DNA from: Chryseobacterium indologenes
Lineage (GTDB): Bacteria; Bacteroidota; Bacteroidia; Flavobacteriales; Weeksellaceae
DNA: 64,000 bases
Direction of reading: 5' to 3'
Assembly (NCBI RefSeq): GCF_002025665.1
Contig: NZ_CP018786.1
Location: 2,232,001 to 2,296,000 of the forward strand
Position 1 is the first letter of the stretch. Each line of letters opens with the position of its first letter. Below are positions 32,498 through 40,655 of this stretch, one piece after another. Under the pieces are notes generated by a model, which was not told where the DNA came from, did not search any database, and saw nothing but the letters and a program-made list of their open reading frames with translations. A program made the position numbers and the translations under genes.

Positions 32498-32505
32498 TAT
32501 ATTTG
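32498..32505 (+). promoter_or_regulatory. -7 box TATATTTG for pyrH
   Basis: Exact TAnnTTTG match 55 bases before the pyrH ATG, in the divergent region with porQ. Confidence 0.6.
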
Positions 32506-32557
32506 CAAAATCAAATTCCGGGGAAACCCGTACTAATAAAAAGTTACTTAAAAATAA

Positions 32558-33268
<711 letters not shown>

Positions 33269-33290
33269 TCAATGTAACCCCTAAAATATA

Positions 33291-33328
33291 AAAACACCTG
33301 TTGCAATAATTATTGTGACAGGTGTTTT
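33291..33328. terminator. bidirectional terminator
   Basis: AAAACACCTG (33291-33300) pairs with CAGGTGTTTT (33319-33328) and the inner bases extend the stem imperfectly. It lies between convergent pyrH and the lipase gene. Confidence 0.88.
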
Positions 33329-33348
33329 CATTTTAACACTAATCTTAA

Positions 33349-34704
33349 TTATTTATCCACACTGGCATTTTGCGTGGCATTTTCTTTTTCAACCAAAACA
33401 TAACGGGAAGAAATCCACCCGATGATCTGATCTATTATTTTAAGAATCATCTCCAATTCGGTAACAGCAGTTACTCCCGGTACCAGTTTCACATCTGGTT
33501 TTGGTAATGGCTGTGTTAAAATAAGACCGTTCACTTGTGGATTAGACCCTTCCGCAGGAATACCATTATACATTCCCACATGCTGTACGGATAGCTGAAG
33601 CATATAGTCTTTCAAAGACTCAGGCGGTGTTTTGATGCTAATTGAAGAAGCACTGGAGTGCTGGAGCTGACCTGGCAGCGATTGGTTCTGTATTCTTGTA
33701 TAGCTGGCTCCTGAGTTTGTAGAATCACTAATTGCCATCTTTTGTAAAGCGTTTAATAAAGCAGCCGTCATATAGGCAGGAGCCTGGCCATAAATAGTTG
33801 CAATTTTTGCCAGTTCCGATACCGGCCATGCATGAGGAACAACGTCCAGATCATTCCAGTGCATGGTATTCCAGCTTTGGTAAGAGCCTGTTTGTGGCTG
33901 CCACCCTGAAGGCAATGGCGGGAATTTACTGTTGAACAGATTGGCAAATGCAGCCTCACCTGGAGTTGGTCCGGCAGTAGGATATACAAGGGTTACCCCG
34001 AAAGCATCCAGATCTTTATTCTCTTTCAGATAAAGGGCAAGGGTAGGAGATAATGCTCCGGCAAGGCTATGTCCACAAAATATAATGGCGGTATCCGGGT
34101 CAGGATTTAAACTGGCCAGAAACTGTTGCAGTGTGGTATTAGGTGAAGCGGCAGATTGAGGACTTGTAAGCCCCAGCAGTATACCTATTCCAGTGGCAGT
34201 TCCTTTTGAAATATAAGGATCTGTACCATTATAAGGTGACGGAGCAAAATTGGAAGGGTTATATGTGGTCCAGTTGACCACTTCTGCAACTGAGAAATCT
34301 TCTGTTTCCCAATCGTAAAGTGATGAAGGATTGGTAGCAGCAATAGCTACAACATAAGTAGGCAATGTAGGACCTCCTGGAAATGCGACAGCATTAGACT
34401 TAACGACATATAATGCATTATCTGCAACTCCGGTAGGAACTCCTTTTTCATTTTTTTCTTCGATCAGAGCAGGTCCCCAGACCAGATCCCAGTTTCCTAA
34501 TTCCGATACGGCTGAAGGATTAGCTACGGAAGGTGTTTTCTGATCCATTATTTTAACCGGCGGAACATTGTTAAAATAATAGGATAAATCATACTGAAGC
34601 TGCTGCTGTAGTTGGATACCAAAACCGTTGTAGCCTCCGGCACGGTTGGCAAGACCTGCCATACCGAAAACTTGTTGATAGGCATCTAAAGATGGATTTG
34701 TCAT
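33349..34704 (-). CDS. lipase of the class 3 / alpha-beta-hydrolase type
   Basis: A 451-residue protein with the nucleophile elbow FCGHSLAGALSPTLALYL (GHSLAG, Ser nucleophile) typical of class 3 lipases, an upstream WTTYNPSNF region, Asp in WNDLDVVPHAWP and a late His (VQHVGMYNG) as likely triad partners. No signal peptide is visible, so it is cytosolic or exported by a non-Sec route; no T9SS C-terminal domain is obvious. It stands alone, inverted, between pyrH and frr. TTATCCACA (33353-33361) in its last codons is a single DnaA-box match that is probably chance. Confidence 0.83.
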   Translation of the reverse strand: MTNPSLDAYQQVFGMAGLANRAGGYNGFGIQLQQQLQYDLSYYFNNVPPVKIMDQKTPSVANPSAVSELGNWDLVWGPALIEEKNEKGVPTGVADNALYVVKSNAVAFPGGPTLPTYVVAIAATNPSSLYDWETEDFSVAEVVNWTTYNPSNFAPSPYNGTDPYISKGTATGIGILLGLTSPQSAASPNTTLQQFLASLNPDPDTAIIFCGHSLAGALSPTLALYLKENKDLDAFGVTLVYPTAGPTPGEAAFANLFNSKFPPLPSGWQPQTGSYQSWNTMHWNDLDVVPHAWPVSELAKIATIYGQAPAYMTAALLNALQKMAISDSTNSGASYTRIQNQSLPGQLQHSSASSISIKTPPESLKDYMLQLSVQHVGMYNGIPAEGSNPQVNGLILTQPLPKPDVKLVPGVTAVTELEMILKIIDQIIGWISSRYVLVEKENATQNASVDK

Positions 34705-35149
34705 GATGTGATGAGTTTAAATTAGTTTTAAATTTTTAATTAATAGGAAATGTCTTCATTGAGACTTTCCGTTTATTATTGCACGTATTCTATTTAAAAT
34801 ACCTGCTCATGTTCTGTTTAAAAGACATAGTAAAGGAAGTTATAAAAAATCATATCACACTAAGTAGAAATAACCAAAATGTTCCATAGGTATTTGTACC
34901 CGAAGTTTTTTTGCTTTAAATTAATTTTGAATAAAAACAGCTTTCTTTTTTCTAAAGAGATGACAGGTACATAAAATCCATGTTGGAAATAGCTATTATT
35001 CGAAAACAATCATTATTTTTGCAGCACTGAATAATAAAAAATAATTTAAAACAGTAAGAAAACCCTGATGTTTACAGTGTTTTTGGATTTAATTAATTGA
35101 TATTCAGTTGAATTAATAGATGTGTAATTTATCAAACTTTAATATAATA
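34705..35149. other. intergenic region upstream of frr with one promoter box
   Basis: About 445 AT-rich bases between divergent lipase and frr. TATTTTTG at 35014-35021 matches TAnnTTTG and would give an frr leader of roughly 125 bases. No gene, hairpin or repeat was recognised in the rest. Confidence 0.5.
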
Positions 35150-35704
35150 ATGGAAGAATTAGATCTTATATTAGAATCTGTAAAACAAGACATGGATGCA
35201 GCGGTAAAGCACCTGGATCACGCATTTCAAAGAATTAGAGCAGGACGTGCTTCTACGGCAATGGTTCAGGATGTAATGGTAGAATACTATGGGGCAATGA
35301 CTCCTATCAACCAGGTTGCGAATGTTTCTGTTCCGGATGCAATGACAATCTCTATTCAACCTTGGGACAGAACAGCAATCAATGCGATTGAAAAAGCGAT
35401 CATCAATTCAAACTTAGGTTTTGCACCTTCTAACAACGGAGAAAACATTATCCTTAATGTTCCGCCTTTAACTGAGGAAAGAAGAAAGGAACTTGCAAAG
35501 CAGGCTAAAGTAGAATCTGAGAACACTAAAGTAACGGTAAGAAATGCAAGACAGGAAGGTTTGAAAGAACTTAAAAAACTGGAAGGAGTTTCTGAAGATG
35601 TTGTAAAAGGAGTGGAAGAAGAAATCCAGACGTATACAGATAAATATGTTAAGCTTTGTGATGAGCATCTTAAGACAAAAGAGGCTGAAATTATGAAAGT
35701 ATAA
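35150..35704 (+). CDS. frr: ribosome recycling factor
   Basis: From ATG 35150 the protein is 184 residues, the normal RRF size (about 185). It starts MEELDLILESVKQDMDAAVK and shows FQRIRAGRAS, YYGAMTPINQVANV, PWDRTAINAIEKAI and PPLTEERRKELAKQAK, all conserved. RRF with EF-G splits post-termination ribosomes. The frame is open to an ATG at 35120 but the ten extra residues are not part of the family, so the later start is chosen. A terminator follows. Confidence 0.96.
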   Translation: MEELDLILESVKQDMDAAVKHLDHAFQRIRAGRASTAMVQDVMVEYYGAMTPINQVANVSVPDAMTISIQPWDRTAINAIEKAIINSNLGFAPSNNGENIILNVPPLTEERRKELAKQAKVESENTKVTVRNARQEGLKELKKLEGVSEDVVKGVEEEIQTYTDKYVKLCDEHLKTKEAEIMKV

Positions 35705-35725
35705 TTTTCAGTTGATGAAAATACT

Positions 35726-35757
35726 AAAGAGGTTTCCGGTGGAGACCTCTTTTTTTG
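35726..35757 (+). terminator. terminator of frr
   Basis: AAAGAGGTTTCC and GGAGACCTCTTT pair over 12 bp with one G-U, loop GGT, followed by T7. Confidence 0.88.
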
Positions 35758-35834
35758 TGTTTTTGCTATTTTATTAAACTTTTTACAATGCAATACATTC
35801 TTATTCCATACTATATTGTGAAGTATTTACGTTC

Positions 35835-35854
35835 ATTCATTATATTTAATGAAT
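35835..35854. promoter_or_regulatory. inverted repeat ATTCATTA-N4-TAATGAAT
   Basis: Perfect 8-base arms 42 bases before the KAS III-like gene. A plausible repressor site; no regulator gene is adjacent and no exact TAnnTTTG box was found here. Confidence 0.45.
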
Positions 35855-35895
35855 TATTCCTGAAGTTTAATTAAAAACAGGATACAGATACTAGA

Positions 35896-36957
35896 ATGAT
35901 GACAAAAATAATCGGGGTAGGAAACTATATCCCATCGGAAACAATAACCAATTTATTTTTTGATAAACATATTTTTCTTAATGAAGAAGGGATATTATTA
36001 AAAGAGAATAATGCCTCCATTACAGATAAGTTAAAAAAGATTACAGGTATTGAAGAAAGAAGATATGCCCATAACACACAGGTCACTTCAGATCTGGGGC
36101 TAATTGCAGCGCGTGAAGCTATAGAAAATGCGGGAATTGATCCTGAAACATTGGACTATATTATATTTGCCCATAATTTCGGGGATGTTCGTTTCGGAAC
36201 AGTTCAGTCTGATACGGTGCCCAGCCTTGCTGCAAGGGTAAAACATTTATTGGGGATCAGAAATAATTTCTGCGTTGCCTATGATGTTCTTTTTGGATGT
36301 CCGGGATGGATTGAGGGAGTCATACAGGCTCATGCGTTTATCAAATCAGGTTTGGCAAAACGATGTTTGGTTATTGGAGCAGAAACCCTTTCCCGTGTGG
36401 TGGATATCCACGACAGAGACAGTATGATCTATGCAGATGGAGCAGGAGCGGCAGTTCTGGAAGTAAATCAGGATGATGATGCCGGGATCAGGTCTCATTT
36501 ATCAGCTTCTTATACGTTGGAAGAAAAAGATTATCTGTATTTTGGGAAATCATATAACAATGAAAGATGCCCGGATACCCGATACATCAAGATGGATGGC
36601 AGGAAAATATATGAATTTGCTCTGGTGAATGTTCCCGATGCCATGAAAAAATGTCTTGACAACAGCGGCTATTCTATTGATCAGTTAAATAAAATTATCA
36701 TTCATCAGGCAAACGAAAAAATGGATGAAGCCATTGTGAGCAGGTTCTATCAATTGTATGGGAAACCGGTTCCGGAAAACATTATGCCTATGGTTATTCA
36801 TAAATTAGGAAATAGCAGTGTTGCTACTATTCCCTCTTTGCTGACAATGATTCTGAAGGATGAGCTGGAACACCATAAAATCAGCAAAAATGATGTGGTT
36901 TTGTTTGCTTCCGTAGGAGCAGGAATGAATATTAATGCTTTTGTGTATCAGTTTTAA
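35896..36957 (+). CDS. 3-oxoacyl-ACP synthase III family protein (FabH-like)
   Basis: A 353-residue thiolase-fold enzyme. The triad is Cys135 in VLFGCPGWIEG, His270 in IIIHQAN and Asn306 in HKLGNSSVATIP. The Cys context (FGCPGW) departs from the AACSGF of housekeeping FabH, and residues 20-45 hold an insert (FFDKHIFLNEEGILLKENN), as in the FabH-like enzymes of secondary or unusual lipid synthesis. It likely condenses an acyl starter with malonyl-ACP or another thioester. It is monocistronic, with an inverted repeat upstream. Start is ATG 35896; ATG 35899 is equally possible. Confidence 0.87.
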   Translation: MMTKIIGVGNYIPSETITNLFFDKHIFLNEEGILLKENNASITDKLKKITGIEERRYAHNTQVTSDLGLIAAREAIENAGIDPETLDYIIFAHNFGDVRFGTVQSDTVPSLAARVKHLLGIRNNFCVAYDVLFGCPGWIEGVIQAHAFIKSGLAKRCLVIGAETLSRVVDIHDRDSMIYADGAGAAVLEVNQDDDAGIRSHLSASYTLEEKDYLYFGKSYNNERCPDTRYIKMDGRKIYEFALVNVPDAMKKCLDNSGYSIDQLNKIIIHQANEKMDEAIVSRFYQLYGKPVPENIMPMVIHKLGNSSVATIPSLLTMILKDELEHHKISKNDVVLFASVGAGMNINAFVYQF

Positions 36958-36964
36958 AATATAA

Positions 36965-36996
36965 AAAAGAGATTGGCTAAAAGGTCAATCTCTTTT
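36965..36996. terminator. bidirectional terminator
   Basis: AAAAGAGATTG (36965-36975) pairs with CAATCTCTTTT (36986-36996) between convergent genes. Confidence 0.88.
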
Positions 36997-36999
36997 GTT

Positions 37000-37641
37000 T
37001 TATAAACATTGTATGGAGCCTTTCTGGCCTTTATGTTTTAATAGAGATTGGTAACGCTTAAGGATTTCATCCACACTACACTGAATTTCTTTTCCTGGAA
37101 TAGTATCAGGTGCTGTTTTTTCTTTCTGATCGGATTTTATGCTGTATTTCTTTTCAAGACATTTTAGCGGCTGATTATTCTGAAGGTAGATACGGGTTTC
37201 TGTAATGTCATCTTTAGTCACTGGTTTTTCGGGAGTGCCACCATCAAAACTCCACACGGTCTCTTGTCTGAAAATAAAAAATGGCTTTCCATCTTTAATA
37301 AAATACTTTTCAGATCCGGAAAAATGACTGTGTTCTGCATAAAAATGCTCTATTACTTTAATCTCATCCTTGTCAGAATAGAAAGTAACTTCCCCTGAAG
37401 GTTCATCATTACAATCATAATTGAATTTTGAAGAACTCAGCTTTTTAGTTTCCAACTGAGCCCGAAGGGCAGCATATTCTTTTTTGATTTCATCAATAGG
37501 ATCTTTAGTGGTGCTCTGTATTGAATCGTTTTTTACAACAAGACTATCTCTGGAAACGGATTCTTTATAGAAAGTTTTCTCTTTTTCATTTTTACAGGAA
37601 ACAATAAGAAGCAGACCTGCTGCCAGAAATAGGGTTTTCAT
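37000..37641 (-). CDS. lipoprotein of unknown function
   Basis: A 213-residue protein with a clear lipobox (AAGLLLIVSCKNEKEK, Cys16), a Ser/Lys-rich linker and a single folded region from about residue 50. EVTFYSDKDEIKVIEHFYAE and KYFIKDGKPFFIFRQETVWSF suggest a beta-rich, membrane-facing fold common in Chryseobacterium lipoproteins. No enzymatic motif. It is followed by its own terminator region shared with the KAS III gene. Confidence 0.8.
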   Translation of the reverse strand: MKTLFLAAGLLLIVSCKNEKEKTFYKESVSRDSLVVKNDSIQSTTKDPIDEIKKEYAALRAQLETKKLSSSKFNYDCNDEPSGEVTFYSDKDEIKVIEHFYAEHSHFSGSEKYFIKDGKPFFIFRQETVWSFDGGTPEKPVTKDDITETRIYLQNNQPLKCLEKKYSIKSDQKEKTAPDTIPGKEIQCSVDEILKRYQSLLKHKGQKGSIQCL

Positions 37642-37715
37642 ATGATAGATACTTTGGTGGCTGATAAAAATACAAAAAAATTAAAAGCATGAATTATTGA
37701 GATAAAATCGTATAA

Positions 37716-37744
37716 AAAAGCTCCGGAATTTCTCCGGAGCTTTT
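37716..37744 (-). terminator. terminator of the LptF/G gene
   Basis: AAAAGCTCCGGA (37716-37727) pairs with TCCGGAGCTTTT (37733-37744); A and T runs flank it. It lies 23 bases beyond the LptF/G-family stop on the minus strand. Confidence 0.88.
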
Positions 37745-37766
37745 AATCTTATTTTTAAAATCAGAA

Positions 37767-39224
37767 TTATTGATATCTCTGATGTTCTTTACTTTTTGTA
37801 AACCTTTTAGTGATTGGTTTGAACAATGCTTTGTATTTTTCTGCATCAAACAATTGTGAGTCTGTAAGTGCTTTGTAGGTCATCCAGACTCCAAAAGGAA
37901 GAAGGATCAGGTTAGGAAGCCATGCTGCAAGGTAAGGGTTCATTTTCCCGCTCCATGACATGTTTTCTACCCCAACATTCATTACATAAAAGATGATGAA
38001 AATAACAATAGCGATGATTACCGGAAGTCCCATTCCTCCTTTTCTGATGATAGAACCTAAGCTGGATCCAATCAGGAAGAAGATAATACACGTTACAGAA
38101 TAAGCAACAATTCTCTGCTGGTAAATAACCACTTTACTGAAGTATTTTACATTAGAGCTGTATTCATTCTTTTTAGATTCCAGTGTTGATTTCAGGTTGT
38201 CTAATCTGTTATAGGAATTGTAAATGATTTCCAGTTTTTTATCCCCTTTTACTGTGTCTAGTTTGATCTGGGTTTTCGGAGCTACTTTATGTTTGTTGCC
38301 TTTATCCATGTAGGTAATCACAGAGTTGGTCTGGTTAAGAACCTCGGATCCTATATTATCAAAGAATTGTTTATTGTCTTTTTTTGTTTTTGAAATTGTT
38401 CCGTCAAGCTGGTTGTAGGTCTGGAAACGGTAGTCATCTGTAATCTGTTCTTTTTCGATGGCTTTATTGATGATTTCACTGATGTCAAAGTGGGATACCA
38501 ATGTGTCGAATTTAATAGCCTGATCAGGCTGTTTTAATCTTACATTATCACCTTTTCCGGCAAAAGCATCTTCAAATACATAACCGTTATGCAGAACAAG
38601 CTTTAGAAAGTTCTTGTTGGCCGCCGGAACAAATTTTCCTTTTTCAGCTACTACAGATTGCTGGTTTTCATAAGCGTTGGCTTTTTTATGAACAAAAACG
38701 CCTTCAATATTTTCTCCGTTTTCCCCGTAGATCTTATCAAATTTCACCATATAACCGGGAATCTGATCAATAAACTGTCCCGGAGTAAAGTTGATGGCTG
38801 GTTTCGTTTGGGCAATATTGAAAAGCATGTTCTTGGCTTTCTTCTGAAAATCCGGAATAATATTGTTGGAAAAGAAAAATAACATGATGGCAAGTGCCGT
38901 TGAAATTCCAAGAAGGGGAGTCATAACCCTGGTCAATGGAATTCCTGCTGCTTTCATGGCTGCAAGCTCGTAACGTTCTCCAAATTCACCAAACGACATA
39001 ATACTCGCCAGAAGGATCGTAAGTGGGAGAACCATACTGATGACGTTCACCCCAAGATAAAAAAGAAGTTTAAGGATTTGCCAGTAGCTTAATCCTTTTC
39101 CCATAAACTGCCCCAACTGTACCCAGATAATGTTTACAATAAAAATGAAAAACAATACGCTGAATATAAAGAAAAACGGTCCAAAGAAGGTTTTTATAAT
39201 GTATCGGTCTAGTATTTTTAACAT
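37767..39224 (-). CDS. LptF/LptG family (YjgP/YjgQ) permease
   Basis: A 485-residue membrane protein with the typical six spans: MLKILDRYIIKTFFGPFFF at the N-terminus, two more spans by residue 120, a large periplasmic beta-jellyroll domain (about 130-370) and three C-terminal spans (IIFFLIGSSLGSIIRKGGMG, LPVIIAIVIFIIFYVMNV). It forms half of the LPS export motor LptB2FG at the inner membrane. Bacteroidota often carry separate LptF and LptG; the partner is not in the window. Just upstream is LolA, another envelope-transport gene. A TAATTTTG box ends only four bases before the ATG. Confidence 0.92.
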   Translation of the reverse strand: MLKILDRYIIKTFFGPFFFIFSVLFFIFIVNIIWVQLGQFMGKGLSYWQILKLLFYLGVNVISMVLPLTILLASIMSFGEFGERYELAAMKAAGIPLTRVMTPLLGISTALAIMLFFFSNNIIPDFQKKAKNMLFNIAQTKPAINFTPGQFIDQIPGYMVKFDKIYGENGENIEGVFVHKKANAYENQQSVVAEKGKFVPAANKNFLKLVLHNGYVFEDAFAGKGDNVRLKQPDQAIKFDTLVSHFDISEIINKAIEKEQITDDYRFQTYNQLDGTISKTKKDNKQFFDNIGSEVLNQTNSVITYMDKGNKHKVAPKTQIKLDTVKGDKKLEIIYNSYNRLDNLKSTLESKKNEYSSNVKYFSKVVIYQQRIVAYSVTCIIFFLIGSSLGSIIRKGGMGLPVIIAIVIFIIFYVMNVGVENMSWSGKMNPYLAAWLPNLILLPFGVWMTYKALTDSQLFDAEKYKALFKPITKRFTKSKEHQRYQ

Positions 39225-39228
39225 GCGC

Positions 39229-39236
39229 CAAAATTA
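39229..39236 (-). promoter_or_regulatory. -7 box TAATTTTG abutting the LptF/G start codon
   Basis: Minus-strand TAATTTTG with four bases between it and ATG 39224. If used, the transcript would have almost no 5' leader. A terminator hairpin (39240-39270) lies directly upstream. Confidence 0.45.
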
Positions 39237-39239
39237 ATC

Positions 39240-39270
39240 AAAAAGCCACAAAGTTTACTTGTGGCTTTTT
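39240..39270 (-). terminator. terminator after lolA
   Basis: AAAAAGCCACA (39240-39250) pairs with TGTGGCTTTTT (39260-39270). It separates the LolA transcript from the LptF/G gene. Confidence 0.85.
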
Positions 39271-39334
39271 ATATTTTGTTATTTTTTTAACTTTAAAAGT
39301 AAATTTACAGACTTGCGAATTCACTTTCAGCTTT

Positions 39335-39982
39335 TTAAAGCTCTGTAACGATGTAGTTTTTAAACTTATTTTTGTCAAAAACAAACATATTAGGATCCAG
39401 CTCCTGGTTTTCTTTGTACTCTTTAATAGCAATTACAGCAACATCTTTGTTGTTTCCATGCTGTTCAAGTTTTACCATTTGCTTTTTCGCTGAATCTACA
39501 AAAAGGTATACGTATTTTATTCCGTTCGCTTTTACAGGGGTCAGTTTAATAAAGTCTGCATTTACGCCATTTACTACTTTCTTACCGTTGTAAGTTACAT
39601 TATAATCATTTCTATAGGTCGTAAGGTAATTGATAGGGGAGAACATGGTACTGCTTCCGTTAGGTTTAGCAACGGTTACTTCCATATCATCAGCGTTGAT
39701 GTTGTAAATTTTATTACCGTCAAAGATCTGTTCGGTATCCATGATCTTCAGTTTGTATTTCTCTCCGGCAACATAATAAATACCGGGTTCTGTTTTTGTC
39801 ACCTGTCCGTTAAGACCGCTTCCAAAAGAAAATTTGAAGTAAGAATTCTTTTTAGAATTGTAGTTGGCTGTAATATCATCCAATATCTTTTTGGCTTTAG
39901 CATCAATTTTCTGAGCGTTGGCCATACCTACTGCACCTACAACAAAACTTCCTAATATAACTTTTGAAATAATATTTTTCAT
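39335..39982 (-). CDS. lolA: outer-membrane lipoprotein carrier protein LolA family
   Basis: A 215-residue periplasmic protein: signal peptide ending GMANAQ, then the LolA half-barrel pattern (AKKILDDITANYNSKKNSYF, YYVAGEKYKLKIMDTEQIFDGNKIYN in part, SPINYLTTYRNDYNVTY, LDPNMFVFDKNKFKN). It carries lipoproteins from the inner to the outer membrane. Lipoproteins are abundant in this window. It lies downstream of ftsK and a lipoprotein gene, with a 22-codon frame resembling the FtsK tail in between. Confidence 0.88.
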   Translation of the reverse strand: MKNIISKVILGSFVVGAVGMANAQKIDAKAKKILDDITANYNSKKNSYFKFSFGSGLNGQVTKTEPGIYYVAGEKYKLKIMDTEQIFDGNKIYNINADDMEVTVAKPNGSSTMFSPINYLTTYRNDYNVTYNGKKVVNGVNADFIKLTPVKANGIKYVYLFVDSAKKQMVKLEQHGNNKDVAVIAIKEYKENQELDPNMFVFDKNKFKNYIVTEL

Positions 39983-40046
39983 TTTCTTAATTTAATAATC
40001 GTTAGATTTTCTTTAACTCTTAAGGTTAAAACTATTCATTTTTCCT

Positions 40047-40115
40047 TTAACTACGCAGATCTTCCAAAAACTGTTCCAAAAGCAACCTTGTAATGCTGGA
40101 TACATTATAGATCAT
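40047..40115 (-). other. 22-codon frame repeating the FtsK C-terminal peptide LEQFLEDLR
   Basis: On the minus strand ATG 40115 to TAA 40047 encodes a 22-residue peptide ending LLEQFLEDLRS. FtsK, encoded 600 bases upstream on the same strand, ends SLEQFLEDLRN. Nine residues are identical and both end one residue later, but seven of nine codons differ at the nucleotide level. The frame begins five bases after the lipoprotein stop. It may be a displaced old ftsK 3' end left by insertion of the lipoprotein gene, or a translated micro-peptide. Confidence 0.6.
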
Positions 40116-40120
40116 ATTCT

Positions 40121-40582
40121 TTATCTTTTCTCCGGCCTTTCAATATATTGGTCAAATTTTTCAGGGAGAATATTGGTCACCGTTAATTTATTAGAAGTAA
40201 TGGTGGGTTCAATTTTAATCACTTTAGTATTTTCATTAATCTCAACCGGATGTTTACTTCTCATATTCACCATATCTATATGAAGAACCGTGAACTCATG
40301 TTTTCCCTTTTGTAAATCAACAATCACATACTCTTTGGGGCGGATTTGTCCTAATGATTTATCATTAAGTGCAATATTCAGTCTTGCTGTGTTATCCATT
40401 TTATGGAGAATTCCTGCACCATTATAAATTAGGACTTTGCCATTTCCCAGTGTGTTATAATCAATAACATCCAGCTTTACAGAAGCGTATTCACTAGGTA
40501 CAGTCTGTAAGGCACATGATGATAATGTAAGCACACATGCCAAAAGACCTAATTTAATAGTTTGTTTTGTTGTAATTTTCAT
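40121..40582 (-). CDS. lipoprotein, DUF2846-like
   Basis: A 153-residue lipoprotein: basic N-terminus, hydrophobic core and lipobox (VLTLSSCALQTVPS, Cys23). The mature part (NGKVLIYNGAGILHKMDNTA; LNDKSLGQIRPKEYVIVDLQKGKHEFTVLH) resembles DUF2846 proteins, which have a value-gated loop and a PGKH-like turn. Function unknown. It sits between ftsK and lolA, framed by the true FtsK C-terminus and a second copy of its last ten codons, which suggests it arrived as a small insertion. Confidence 0.72.
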   Translation of the reverse strand: MKITTKQTIKLGLLACVLTLSSCALQTVPSEYASVKLDVIDYNTLGNGKVLIYNGAGILHKMDNTARLNIALNDKSLGQIRPKEYVIVDLQKGKHEFTVLHIDMVNMRSKHPVEINENTKVIKIEPTITSNKLTVTNILPEKFDQYIERPEKR

Positions 40583-40655
40583 GGTATTAGTTTTAGTTGA
40601 ATTTTTTATTTCCCGGTCTTCACGGAGGAATATCCAGGATTAATTTTTATACTGA

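Noticed and set aside
33353..33361. Single TTATCCACA as a DnaA box
   Set aside because: One 9-mer inside the last codons of the lipase; expected about once in a window of this size.
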